From: JBBRLA01 sp038231615
Lineage (GTDB): Bacteria; Myxococcota_A; Polyangia; Palsa-1104; JAEUJZ01
Reading direction: 5' to 3'
DNA length: 23,233 nucleotides
NCBI GenBank assembly: GCA_038231615.1
Contig: JBBRLA010000043.1
Coordinates: forward strand, 1-23,233
The translations under genes and the position numbers were made by a program. This document shows positions 14,068 to 22,649 of the stretch, in pieces (the stretch's first letter is position 1; each line of letters begins with the position of its first letter). The notes under the pieces were generated by a model. It saw only the letters and a list, made by a program, of their open reading frames with translations, searched no databases and had not been told where the DNA came from.

Positions 14068-16635
14068 TCAGCGCTGCATGTTCACGAATTCATAGTGGAC
14101 GCTGATCGCGTCGGTGCTGTGGAAGGACGGGAAGCGCAGCCCGCGCACAGCATCCACCACGCAGCCGGCGACATCTTCGTCCACATCGGCGGTGGCCTCG
14201 GTGACTCGCCCGGTCGGGGCGACCATGGCCTCGATGGTGATGCGCTGGGGCAGCGCCTTCTCCCGGGGGTAACAGTGGGCGATGCCGTGCTTGCCTTTGT
14301 GCATCACCTCGTCCACCTCGGCGATGGTCAACTGTTCGAGCTGCGGGGCCCTGAGCTGCCGCGGTTTTTTCGATCCATCGTCGATGACCGCAGGGCCGCG
14401 CGCTTCGTGATCGGTCTGGGCGTGGTCCCTGGGCTCGTGCTGGCGCGGATGGACCGGTGCCTCGACGGACGGCTGGTGATCATGCCTGGGGCCCGCGACC
14501 TTGGGCGGGTCCCCGGAGGGCTGCGTCACCGGGACCGGGTGCTCCTCGGGGAACAGGTAGCGGTAGCCGATGAGGGCCGACCCGCCGCCCAGCAAGAGTC
14601 CCAGGCCGATGACCGAGAACCACAACCCGGCCCGCCGAGGCGCCCGGGGCTGGGTCGCTCCCGAGGCGACCCCCTCGGCCCCGTCCATGCTGGCGTTCTG
14701 GCGGGTGGTGTCCACCGCCAAGTTCCTGGAAGTCGACTTCCGAACATCGCCGGGGTCTTGATCCGCGGCGCGCGCGGCCTGCGTCTGCGCGGGCAGCGTG
14801 CTCTCCATGCCGATGCCCATCCGCGCTGACCCGGGCCGCTGGGACGGGCGAGAGGTGCGCCTGGCCTCGCCCGACGGTTCCTGGGCCTGCGGGGGCGACG
14901 TCTCACGCTGCTGCTGCTGCATCTCACGCTGCTGCTGCTGCATCTCACGCTGCTGCGGCGGCGGCATGGGCTGCTGTGGCGTCTCATGCTGCTGCGGCGG
15001 CGGCATCTCAGGATGCGGAGGCGGCATGGGCCGCGACACCGGGTCCGCGCCGTGTGGCGTCGGCATCATGGCTCGCGGCAGCGGCAGCGACTCTCGCGAG
15101 TAGGGATGCTGCTGCGGTGCGGTGGCCCGCGGCGGCGGCAGCGCCTCCCACAGGGCCTGCTCGGGTGGCACTGCATCCCGGGACGGCGCCGGCTGGGGCG
15201 GCCCGGCGGCCCGGGTCGCTGCCTGTTGCGGCACGATGGCCCTTTCGGAGACCTGCTGCGCCGGCACTGTGCCCGGCGGAATCCCCGCCGATCCCCGCGA
15301 AGGCGCCTGTTGCGGCACGGTGGCCCTGGCGGAAACCTGCTGCGCCGGCACAGTACCCCGCGGAATCCCCGTCGATTCCCGCGAAGGCGCCTGTTGCGGC
15401 ACGGTGGCCCTGGCGGAGACCTGCTGCGGCGGCACGGTACCCCGCGGAATTCCCGCCGATTCCCGCGAAGGCGCCTGCTGCTCCCGGGCTGGCGGCAAGG
15501 TCCCCCGCGGCACCCCCGTGGGCGACGGCTCCCGCGACGGCGGCAGGGTCCCCCGCGGCGGCTGAGGCGACGGCTCCCGCGGTGGCGGCTGAGGCGGCGG
15601 CATTGTCCCCCGCGACGGCGCAGCGGGCCGCCCCACCGCCGGGTTCTGCCCCGATCCCCCGTGTGCGATCGACGTGCGCCCCGACACTTCCCATCGCCCG
15701 CTCAAGGCTTCCCCGGGATACACCCGGGACAGCGCTTCGCCCACGGCCGCGGCGGTCTGGTAGCGGTCCTCCGGCAGCTTGGCGCAGCACATGCGGATGA
15801 TGTGCTCCAGCGCCTCCGGCATCCCCCGCTGCACCAGCTTCAGCACCGGCAGCTTCCCCTCCATGATGAGGTGCCGCTTGATCTCGAAGCTCGGCGCCTC
15901 GAAGAGCTTGTAGCTGGTCAGACACTCGTAGAGCAGCGCCCCCACGGCGAATATGTCCGAGCGGGCGTCCACCAGGTGCGAATCGCCCTTGGCCTGCTCC
16001 GGCGACATGTAAGAAGGCGACCCCAGCAGCCGCCCGGTCTCGGTGATGTCCGACTCGTCCAGGATCTTCGAGAGCCCGAAGTCCAGCACCTTCAAAAACA
16101 CCCGTCCCTCGGGCTCGCCGTTTTTCCCGGCCTCCTCCCGCGTCAGGAAAAGGTTCTCCGGCTTCAGGTCGCGGTGGATCACCCCGCGCCGGTGGGCCGT
16201 GTGCAGCGCGTCGCACAGCTCCATCATCAGTCGCACCGAAAGGGGCGGCGGGATCTCGCCCCGTTCCAATCGGGTGCGCAGCATCTCGCCGTTCACCAGC
16301 TCCATGACGATGTAGGGCCAGGCGCCGGCCTCGTCGCGGAAGTCGGTGATGGCGACAATATGCGGGTGGCCCAGCTGGAAGGCGCTCTGGGCCTCGCGAC
16401 GGAAGCGGGCGCGCAGTTCGGGGTTGCTGACAAGCTGCGGGTGCAGGTACTTCACCGCGCAGGGCCGCTGCACGTGCAGGTGCCACGCCGCGCACACCAC
16501 CCCTACGGCGCCGTAGCCCAGCACCTCGTCGATCCGGTAGGTCCCGTCCAGGATGTCACCCGGCTGCGGCGGTCGACGCAGGGCAAGGAACGCTCCAGAC
16601 GGCCGCTGCGCCGGTTCGTTATTATCGTCGCTCAT
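14068..16635 (-). CDS. Ser/Thr protein kinase with Pro-rich repeats and AgmX/PglI C-terminal domain
   Basis: The 855-residue protein has a complete Hanks-type kinase domain (about 34-305): GYGAVG loop (40-45), K62 (AVKYL), E81 (RRE), catalytic loop HRDLKPEN (154-161, Asp156), DFG (185-187) and SPE (211-213), so it should be active. Residues 340-600 form a Pro/Gln-rich linker with three 28-residue tandem repeats (about 386-469) and MQQQQRE repeats near 565-578. A single transmembrane helix lies at about 671-692. The outer C-terminal region (765-855) has IAHCYPREKAL, VAPTGRVTEA, VAGCVVDAVRGLRFP, the pattern of the AgmX/PglI C-terminal domain of myxobacterial gliding and envelope proteins, related to TonB C-termini. 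The arrangement suggests linking a cytoplasmic kinase to an envelope partner. The start has GGTGAG 12 bp upstream. It is convergent with the zinc-ribbon gene. Confidence 0.88.
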   Translation of the reverse strand: MSDDNNEPAQRPSGAFLALRRPPQPGDILDGTYRIDEVLGYGAVGVVCAAWHLHVQRPCAVKYLHPQLVSNPELRARFRREAQSAFQLGHPHIVAITDFRDEAGAWPYIVMELVNGEMLRTRLERGEIPPPLSVRLMMELCDALHTAHRRGVIHRDLKPENLFLTREEAGKNGEPEGRVFLKVLDFGLSKILDESDITETGRLLGSPSYMSPEQAKGDSHLVDARSDIFAVGALLYECLTSYKLFEAPSFEIKRHLIMEGKLPVLKLVQRGMPEALEHIIRMCCAKLPEDRYQTAAAVGEALSRVYPGEALSGRWEVSGRTSIAHGGSGQNPAVGRPAAPSRGTMPPPQPPPREPSPQPPRGTLPPSREPSPTGVPRGTLPPAREQQAPSRESAGIPRGTVPPQQVSARATVPQQAPSRESTGIPRGTVPAQQVSARATVPQQAPSRGSAGIPPGTVPAQQVSERAIVPQQAATRAAGPPQPAPSRDAVPPEQALWEALPPPRATAPQQHPYSRESLPLPRAMMPTPHGADPVSRPMPPPHPEMPPPQQHETPQQPMPPPQQREMQQQQREMQQQQRETSPPQAQEPSGEARRTSRPSQRPGSARMGIGMESTLPAQTQAARAADQDPGDVRKSTSRNLAVDTTRQNASMDGAEGVASGATQPRAPRRAGLWFSVIGLGLLLGGGSALIGYRYLFPEEHPVPVTQPSGDPPKVAGPRHDHQPSVEAPVHPRQHEPRDHAQTDHEARGPAVIDDGSKKPRQLRAPQLEQLTIAEVDEVMHKGKHGIAHCYPREKALPQRITIEAMVAPTGRVTEATADVDEDVAGCVVDAVRGLRFPSFHSTDAISVHYEFVNMQR
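14901..14950. repeat. 21-bp in-frame CTG-rich tandem repeat
   Basis: Two perfect copies of TCTCACGCTGCTGCTGCTGCA (14901-14921 and 14922-14942) and the start of a third lie inside the kinase gene, coding for the 7-residue MQQQQRE unit in the linker. Because the unit is a multiple of three, copy-number change would alter linker length without breaking the frame. Confidence 0.85.
15221..15480. repeat. 84-bp in-frame tandem repeat in kinase linker
   Basis: Three 84-bp units begin at 15240, 15324 and 15408 (the last about 73 bp long before diverging), with a fragment of a preceding unit at 15221-15239. They code for 28-residue blocks with SRES-GIPRGTVP-QQVSARATVPQQAP spread across each unit. Differences between units are mostly single bases, suggesting recent or homogenised duplication. 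Confidence 0.85.
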
Positions 16636-16750
16636 CGTGGCGGGTCGCTCACCAGCAATCGTGCGTTCTTACAGGCGATGGGTTTAATCGTATCACGCCC
16701 GCGCAGAGGCGCCCACGATTGTGCCGGGTGATCAAGGCGTCAGCCAGATC

Positions 16751-16778
16751 TGCTACACTGTGGGGAGCGAGGATCCCC
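16751..16778 (+). promoter_or_regulatory. Extended -10 and ribosome-site hairpin of transaldolase
   Basis: TGCTACACT (16751-16759) matches an extended -10 (TGnTAnnnT); no good -35 is seen, as is usual for extended -10 promoters. Immediately after it GGGGA (16762-16766) and TCCCC (16774-16778) can pair around the loop GCGAGGA, which carries the GAGG ribosome-binding core, ending just before the ATG at 16780. If transcription starts near 16766 the hairpin would form only in part, so its role is uncertain. Confidence 0.4.
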
Positions 16779-16779
16779 C

Positions 16780-17952
16780 ATGGCCACGAACCTGCTGGAA
16801 CAGCTCCGCCAATTCACCGTCACCGTCGCCGACACCGGCGACATCAACTCCATCGAGAAGTTCCGCCCGCGGGACGCCACGACCAACCCGTCGCTGCTCA
16901 GCGCCGCGGCGCAGATGCCGGCCTATGCCGACATCGTCGAGGGTGCCCTGCACTGGGCGGAAAAAGAAGGCGGCGAGGCCGCGCCCGAGGCCGTCGTCCG
17001 CGTGGCCATCGACCGCCTCTCCGTCGAATTCGGCCTGCGCATCCTGAAGATCGTCTCGGGGCGCGTGTCCACCGAGGTGGACGCTCGTCTGTCTTTCGAC
17101 ACCGAGGGGACCATAAAGAAAGCGCACACCTTGATCGACCAGTACGCGGCGGCCGGGGCCGGCAGGGAGCGGGTGCTCATCAAGATCGCCGCCACCTGGG
17201 AGGGCATTCGCGCCGCCGAAGTGCTGGAAAAAGAGGGCATCCACTGCAACCTGACCCTGCTCTTCGGCATGCACCAGGCCATCGCCTGCGCCGAGGCCGG
17301 CGTGACGCTGATTTCGCCCTTCGTCGGGCGCATCCTCGACTGGCACAAGAAAGAAAGCGGCCGGCAAAGCTACGCCCCCGCCGAGGACCCCGGCGTGGTG
17401 TCGGTGACGCAGATCTACAACTACTTCAAGAAGTTTGGCCACAAGACGGAGGTCATGGGCGCCAGCTTCCGCAACACCGGCGAGATCACCGAGCTTTGCG
17501 GCTGCGATCTTTTGACCATCGCCCCGAACCTGCTCGCCGAGCTGCAAGCCACCCAGGGGGATCTGCCGCGCAAGCTGGACCCGCAGAAGGCCCTTTCGAT
17601 GGACATCGCCCGCATCCCGATGGACGAGGCCAGCTTCCGCCGCATGCACGAGGCAGACCGCATGGCCAAGGACAAGCTCGACGAGGGCATCACCGGCTTC
17701 AGCAAGGCGATGGTGGCCCTGGAGAAGCTGCTGACCGAGCGGCTGCTCTCGCTGCGGCACCACCGGGACCGGGACGCGCTGGCGCGATCTTGGTTCAAGC
17801 ACTACGACATGGACGGCGACGGCTACATCACCCGCGAGGAATGGGGCGGCTCGGCGCTGGTCTTCGCGGCGCTGGACACCGACGGCGACGGCAGAATCTC
17901 CCCGGCGGAGATGGCCGCCGGCCTGGGCGCGGCGCATCATCTGGGGAGCTGA
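16780..17952 (+). CDS. tal: Transaldolase with C-terminal EF-hand pair
   Basis: Residues 1-325 are a TalB-type transaldolase of the pentose phosphate pathway: VADTGDI with Asp18, DATTNPSLL (32-40), the Schiff-base Lys135 in RVLIKIAATWEG, NLTLLF (156-161), SPFVGRILDW (179-188) and TVMG-like EVMGASFRN (224-232). The protein is 390 residues, about 70 longer than E. coli TalB. The extension holds two canonical calcium loops: 343-354 (DMDGDGYITREE) and 366-377 (DTDGDGRISPAE), each with Asp at 1, 3, 5 and Glu at 12. Calcium binding is therefore likely; effects on activity are inferred. Similar EF-hand transaldolases are known in some cyanobacteria. It is followed after 50 bp by polB on the same strand, so the two may be cotranscribed; the spacer has a CCAAGG hexamer run. 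Confidence 0.93.
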   Translation: MATNLLEQLRQFTVTVADTGDINSIEKFRPRDATTNPSLLSAAAQMPAYADIVEGALHWAEKEGGEAAPEAVVRVAIDRLSVEFGLRILKIVSGRVSTEVDARLSFDTEGTIKKAHTLIDQYAAAGAGRERVLIKIAATWEGIRAAEVLEKEGIHCNLTLLFGMHQAIACAEAGVTLISPFVGRILDWHKKESGRQSYAPAEDPGVVSVTQIYNYFKKFGHKTEVMGASFRNTGEITELCGCDLLTIAPNLLAELQATQGDLPRKLDPQKALSMDIARIPMDEASFRRMHEADRMAKDKLDEGITGFSKAMVALEKLLTERLLSLRHHRDRDALARSWFKHYDMDGDGYITREEWGGSALVFAALDTDGDGRISPAEMAAGLGAAHHLGS

Positions 17953-18002
17953 GCCAAAAGCCAAGGCCAAGGCCAAGGGACGACCGGGACGGTCAAGACC
18001 AG

Positions 18003-20408
18003 ATGCCTGACCGCGGCTTCATCCTCCAACCCAGCTACCGCATCGAATCCGGGCGCCCAGTGGTGTACCTGTACGGCAAGCTGGAGAGCGGCGAGACCTT
18101 CCTCATCTGCGACCACCGCGAAGTGCCCCACTTCTTCCTCCGCCGTGCCGACGCCGACCGGGCGCGCGCCGTGTACCCCGGCCGGCTGACCGATACCGGT
18201 GAGGTCAGCCTGCGCGGCGAGCCCCTGCTCCGCGTCGAGGTCCGCACCCCGCAGGACACCCCGCCTCTGCGCGACCGCCTGATTGCCGCCGGCGTCCCGT
18301 GCTACGAGGCCGACATCCGCTTCCCCATGCGCTGCCTGATCGATCGCGGCATCCGATCCGCCCTGATCATCGACGGCCCCTACCGCCCAGGCCAGGGGGC
18401 CACCGCCGGCATCCACCGGGTTTATGACGATCCTTGCCTCCTGCCCACCCGCTTCGCCCCGGAACTGTCGGTGCTCTCCTTCGACATCGAGACCGACCCC
18501 ACCGCGCAGCATTTGCTCTCGATCGCTCTTTATGGGGCCGGCGCCAAAACCCGGGCCGGCGCAGAGGCCGCCACGGAAGGAGAAGTCCTCCTCCTGTGCC
18601 CGCGCGGCGCCACCTGCCCGGCCCCCGCCCGGCTTTTCTCCAGCCAACGCGATTTGCTGGTGGCCTTCGCCGAGCGGGTGCGGGCGCTTGACCCCGACGT
18701 GATCACCGGCTGGAACGTCATCGACTTCGACCTCGCCGTGCTCTCGCGCCTGGCGGAGGCCCACGGCGTACCCTTGTCACTGGGCCGCGGCGCCGGCTCC
18801 CTGCGCATCCAGAGCGCCCCCTCCGGCTACAGCGGCTCTCGGGCCACCGTACCGGGGCGGGTCATCCTGGACGGCATCGCCTTGCTCCGCGGGTCCTTCA
18901 TCACTATGGAGGAATACTCCCTGGACTTCGTCTCCCGCGAGGTCCTGGGCGAGGGCAAGATCATCGGCAACGACATTCGCGGCCCGGGGGGCAAGGCCGG
19001 CGAGATCCTGCGCCTCTTCCGCCACGACCGCGAGCGCTTCGTGGCCTACAACCTGACCGACGCGCGCCTGGCGTGGCAAATTCTGAGCAAGCTGCACCTC
19101 ATCGAGCTGGCCGTGGAACGCAGCCTGCTGACCGGCATGCCCCCCGACCGCGTGTCGGCCAGCATCGCCTCCTTCGACTTCCTGTACCTGAGCGAACTGC
19201 GCCGCCGCGGCGTGGTCGCCCCCAGCGTCATCTACCACGACGAAGGCCAGGCCCCCGAAGGAACGATGGGCGGCCATGTGCTCCAGCCCGAGGCGGGCCT
19301 GTACAAAAACGTCGTCACCTTCGACTTCAAGAGCCTGTACCCCAGTGTCATCCGCACCTTCCAGATCGACCCCCTGGGGCACCTTCCCGGCTGGGGTACA
19401 TTGCGCCAGAAACCGATCGACGCCATCGTCGCTCCCGGCGGTGCCGCGTTCCGCCGCGAGCCGAGCATCCTCACCGGGCTTTTGGACGACCTGTTCCCGG
19501 CGCGAGAGGCAGCCAAGGCCGCGGGCGAATCGGTGAAGAGCCACGCCATCAAGATCCTGATGAATTCGTTCTACGGCGTGCTCGGCACCTCCGCCTGCCG
19601 CTTCCACAGCCCGGAGATCGCCAACGCCATCACCGGCTTCGGCAAGGAGATCCTCTTGTGGGTCAAGGCCCGCATCGAGGCCGCCGGCCACCGCGTCATC
19701 TATGGCGACACCGACAGCCTCTTTGTCGTTTTGCGCGGCGACAACGACGATCCGCGCAGGACCCAGGTGCTGGGCGAAGAGCTGCTCGTTTCGTTGAACC
19801 GCGACCTGACGGATCACATACGGCACACCTGGCACGTGCAGAGCAAGCTGGAGCTGGAATACGACACCCTGTACCTGCGGTTGCTCCTGCCCCTCATGCG
19901 CGGGGGCGGCGCCGGGGCCCGCAAGCGATACGCCGGCCTGGTCGAGGAGAAGGGCCGGCAAAAGGTGGTGTTCACCGGGATGGAGGTGGTGCGGCGCGAC
20001 TGGACGCACCTGGCGCGGCAGGTGCAGCGGGAACTTTACGAGCGGCTCTTCACGGATCGGCCGGTGGACGCCTACCTGCGGCAGGTGGTGGCCGACCTGC
20101 GGGCGGGGCGCTACGACAATCTGCTCGTATACCGCAAGGCGCTGCGCAAGGACCTGTCCGCCTACACCGCGATCACGCCGCCCCACGTGGCCGCGGCGCG
20201 AAAGATGAGCGAACCCGGCGGCAGGCTGATCTCCTACGTGATGACCACCGCCGGCCCCGAGCCCGCAGATGAGAGCCAAAGCCCCCTGGATCACGAACAC
20301 TATGTGCAAAAGCAGGTGCGCCCGGTGGCCGAACCCATGCTGACGCTCCTGCACCTGAACTTCGACAAGGTCATCGGCGACAACCGCCAACTGGAGCTGT
20401 TCGGGTAG
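18003..20408 (+). CDS. polB: Family B DNA polymerase (Pol II type)
   Basis: The 801-residue protein (E. coli Pol II has 783) has an intact 3'-5' exonuclease: FDIETD (160-165; Asp161, Glu163), GWNVIDFD (236-243) and YNLTDARLAW (349-358). Polymerase motifs are also intact: A, DFKSLYPSVI (441-450); B, KSHAIKILMNSFYG (512-525); C, YGDTDS (567-572, Asp569 and Asp571); and KRYAGL. Pol II acts in translesion synthesis and replication restart, usually damage-induced in enterobacteria; no LexA-like box can be pointed to here. The open frame reaches far upstream through the transaldolase gene in another frame, so I take the ATG at 18003, where homology begins (MPDRGFILQPSY). The ribosome site is weak. 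The end IGDNRQLELFG is typical, and its coding DNA is duplicated just downstream. Confidence 0.95.
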   Translation: MPDRGFILQPSYRIESGRPVVYLYGKLESGETFLICDHREVPHFFLRRADADRARAVYPGRLTDTGEVSLRGEPLLRVEVRTPQDTPPLRDRLIAAGVPCYEADIRFPMRCLIDRGIRSALIIDGPYRPGQGATAGIHRVYDDPCLLPTRFAPELSVLSFDIETDPTAQHLLSIALYGAGAKTRAGAEAATEGEVLLLCPRGATCPAPARLFSSQRDLLVAFAERVRALDPDVITGWNVIDFDLAVLSRLAEAHGVPLSLGRGAGSLRIQSAPSGYSGSRATVPGRVILDGIALLRGSFITMEEYSLDFVSREVLGEGKIIGNDIRGPGGKAGEILRLFRHDRERFVAYNLTDARLAWQILSKLHLIELAVERSLLTGMPPDRVSASIASFDFLYLSELRRRGVVAPSVIYHDEGQAPEGTMGGHVLQPEAGLYKNVVTFDFKSLYPSVIRTFQIDPLGHLPGWGTLRQKPIDAIVAPGGAAFRREPSILTGLLDDLFPAREAAKAAGESVKSHAIKILMNSFYGVLGTSACRFHSPEIANAITGFGKEILLWVKARIEAAGHRVIYGDTDSLFVVLRGDNDDPRRTQVLGEELLVSLNRDLTDHIRHTWHVQSKLELEYDTLYLRLLLPLMRGGGAGARKRYAGLVEEKGRQKVVFTGMEVVRRDWTHLARQVQRELYERLFTDRPVDAYLRQVVADLRAGRYDNLLVYRKALRKDLSAYTAITPPHVAAARKMSEPGGRLISYVMTTAGPEPADESQSPLDHEHYVQKQVRPVAEPMLTLLHLNFDKVIGDNRQLELFG

Positions 20409-20503
20409 GCCACCGCCCTGAAGGGAACGAGGTCATCGGCGACAACCACCAGTTGGAACGGTTCGGGTAGGCCACCGCGCCTCCCTGCCCTGAAGGGAAC
20501 GAG
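20369..20503. repeat. polB: Tandem duplication of polB 3' end
   Basis: The last ~40 bp of polB plus 22 bp beyond its stop (20369-20430) are repeated directly at 20431-20503 with scattered substitutions and an 11-bp insertion. Copy two still contains the GTCATCGGCGACAACC, TTCGGGTAG and CCCTGAAGGGAACGA segments. Several of the substitutions are silent-type (CGCCAA to CACCAG, CTGGAG to TTGGAA). It has no start codon and is not a gene. Confidence 0.85.
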
Positions 20504-20506
20504 AGT

Positions 20507-21282
20507 TCAGCCTTTCAATGGGCCGAATTGCTGCTCGTAGGCCGCGAGGCGGGCCGCGAGATCGGCCGATTTCTCCTCGGCCTTCAGCTTGGCCGCCTCG
20601 GCCTGCTTTTTCTCCTCTTCGGCCTTCAGCTTGGCCGCCTCCGCCGTCAGCTTGGCCTCCTCCGCCGTCGGGAGGATCTTCCCGTCCGCCTCGTACATGC
20701 GCAGGAAGGTGCCGTCATACCCCATCAACCGCCCGGGGCCGACGCCGAACCACAGCTTCAATGTCCGCGATTCGATCCTGCCGTCGGGGCCCGGGGCGAT
20801 CCGCTCATATTCCAGGTCCGGGCCCAGGCGATACGCTTCAATGCCGTGGCCCAGCGGGTCGTAGATAAAATACTCCGGGACATGGAGCACTTTTCCGTAG
20901 ATCCGCTTCTTCTCCCCCCGGTCGACCGAGGCAATGCTCGACGAGGTCAGCTCCACTACGAAGTCCGGCCCTTGCCCCCCTCTTCCCACATCACCCACGA
21001 GCCCCTGAAGCGGCGCTCGGCGCCGAGCACGACGAAGAAATCGGGACCGCGGAAGTCGTTGGTCTTCGACTGCAAGGCGCTGAAGTACAGGAACATGTTG
21101 GCGCCGATGTATACGTCCCGGTCGGCCCAGGAAAGCTCCAGGGTCTCGCAAAGGAGGGTCATCTGGTAGCGGTGGGCCTGACTCTCCATGGGGACACCGT
21201 CCTCGGTCGGCAGGTCCTCGCCCCGCGGCGGCGAGTAGTACGGGGACAGTTCAAGGTCGTAAATCGGAACGGATGCTGGCAT
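20507..21282 (-). pseudogene. Uma2-family endonuclease with frameshift
   Basis: The N-terminal part starts at the ATG at 21282 and reads through an Uma2 domain (PTEDGVPMESQAHRYQ, VYIGANMFLY, FRGPDFFVVLG). At about 20966-20972 the frame breaks: one frame ends as EEGGKGRTS, while the neighbouring frame continues with GPDFVVELTSSSIAS, KKRIYGKVLHVPEYFIYDP and on to the stop at 20507. Adding one base in the GGGCC run would restore a full protein of about 258 residues. The C-terminus is a Lys/Glu/Ala coiled coil with the repeat AEAAKLKAEEE, often seen in Uma2 proteins. Either a recent null mutation or a homopolymer sequencing error; the rest looks unmutated. Adjacent to aroC on the same strand, 67 bp away. 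Confidence 0.8.
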
Positions 21283-21349
21283 GGGCAACTCTCGCCCCTA
21301 TTCTATCCCACAATCGGCCCCGGGCAAGCTCTGTCGCGGGTCCAGCCAC

Positions 21350-22447
21350 TTAGCCTCGCTGCCCGCGCCAGCGCAGATAATGATCGGCCAGGACCAGGGC
21401 CACCATCGCCTCCGCCATCGGCACGAAGCGCGGCAATAGGCACGGGTCGTGACGCCCCTTCACGCGAACCGTTGCCGGCTGCCCATGGATGTCCACCGTG
21501 TCCTGCTCAAGCGGGATGCTGCTGGTCGGCTTCACCGCCGCCCGCAGCACGATCGGCATGCCCGACGAGATCCCCCCGAGCATCCCGCCGTGGCGGTTGC
21601 TGCGAGTCAAGATGGGCGTGCCCGGCACGAAGGCGTCGTTGTTCTGGCTGCCCCGGCGGGTGACGCAGCCGAAGCCGATGCCGTACTCCACGCCCAGCAC
21701 CGCCGGCAAGCTGAAGAGCGCCTTGCCCAGGTCGGCCTTCAGCTTGTCGAACACCGGCTCGCCCAGGCCCGCGGGGACGCCGGTGGCCACGATTTCCGCC
21801 GCGCCGCCGATCGAGTCCTGTGCCTTGCGCACCTCCTCGATCAGCGCCACCATCCGCGCCGCCACCGCCGCGTCGGGGCAGCGCACAAGGTTCGGCGACC
21901 CGTCGGGCAGCGTCTCCACCTGGGCCAGGGTCACCGCCGCCGGATCCGGCACCTCCGCGCGCACCTCGCCGACCTGCACCACGTAGCCCACCACCTTGCC
22001 GCCGAAGCTGGCGATGACTTTCTTGGCGACGACCCCGGCGGCGACCCGGGCCACTGTCTCTCGGGCGCTGCTCCGGCCGCCCCCGCGGGGATCGCGGAAG
22101 CCATATTTGGCGTCGAAGGAGTAATCGGCGTGGCCGGGGCGGTACAGGTGCTGGAGGTCGGCGTAGTCGCGGCTGCGCTGGTCCTCGTTGCGGATGAGTA
22201 TTGCGATGCTCGTCCCGGTGGTGCGGCCGGTGAAGACGCCGGCCAGGATCTCTGGGCGGTCGGCCTCCTTGCGCTGGGTGGTGAGGTGGCTTTGCCCCGG
22301 GCGGCGGCGGTCCAGGTCGGCCTGCAGGTCCTCTTCGCTGAGCGGAATGCCCGGCGGGCAGCCGTCGATGATCACCACATTGCCGGGGCCGTGGCTCTCG
22401 CCCGCGGTGGTGACACGGAATGCCTGACCGAACGTGTTGCCTGCCAT
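21350..22447 (-). CDS. aroC: Chorismate synthase
   Basis: The 365-residue enzyme makes chorismate from 5-enolpyruvylshikimate-3-phosphate, the last step of the shikimate pathway, using reduced FMN. Signatures: FRVTTAGESHG (11-21), the Arg-rich DRRRPGQSHLTTQRKE, RPGHADYSFDAKYGFRDPRG then GGRSSARETVARVAAG, GCVTRRGSQNNDAF, and SNRHGGMLGGISSGMPI, with KPTSSI after it. Length and motifs match the bacterial enzyme (E. coli 361). No other aromatic genes are near. The start at 22447 (MAGNTFGQ) matches the family; no strong ribosome site precedes it. Confidence 0.97.
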   Translation of the reverse strand: MAGNTFGQAFRVTTAGESHGPGNVVIIDGCPPGIPLSEEDLQADLDRRRPGQSHLTTQRKEADRPEILAGVFTGRTTGTSIAILIRNEDQRSRDYADLQHLYRPGHADYSFDAKYGFRDPRGGGRSSARETVARVAAGVVAKKVIASFGGKVVGYVVQVGEVRAEVPDPAAVTLAQVETLPDGSPNLVRCPDAAVAARMVALIEEVRKAQDSIGGAAEIVATGVPAGLGEPVFDKLKADLGKALFSLPAVLGVEYGIGFGCVTRRGSQNNDAFVPGTPILTRSNRHGGMLGGISSGMPIVLRAAVKPTSSIPLEQDTVDIHGQPATVRVKGRHDPCLLPRFVPMAEAMVALVLADHYLRWRGQRG

Positions 22448-22550
22448 GTCAAATCAGTATGGCCCGTCCCGGCAGGCCGCGCAAAGGGGAGGGAAGGGTG
22501 CAGCTCGGGCGGATTGAGCGGGACCTTGCCGCTGATCCGGGCGTAGAGGC

Positions 22551-22597
22551 TTGCACGGAGGTGAATCCCTGCTATCGTAAAATCATCAGCCGCTGAT
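22551..22597 (+). promoter_or_regulatory. Sigma70-like promoter with palindrome at the start site
   Basis: TTGCAC (22551-22556), a 16-bp spacer and TATCGT (22573-22578) form a plausible promoter. A perfect 13-bp palindrome, ATCAGC-C-GCTGAT (22585-22597), covers the expected start site, a common operator position. It points into the 22-bp palindrome array, not into any recognised gene. Confidence 0.4.
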
Positions 22598-22649
22598 CGG
22601 AATTGAAGAACGAATTACGATGAGAAAAGACCCATCAAGTTTCGCGAGC

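Noticed and set aside
16719..18002. Possible N-terminal fusion to DNA polymerase B (one long open frame of 1229 residues)
   Set aside because: The upstream part overlaps transaldolase in another frame and has Arg/Gly/Pro-rich shadow composition; transaldolase is the real gene there.
18777..20390. 537-residue minus-strand frame opposite polB
   Set aside because: Composition and position fit an antisense shadow of a GC-rich gene; polB motifs are intact on the other strand.
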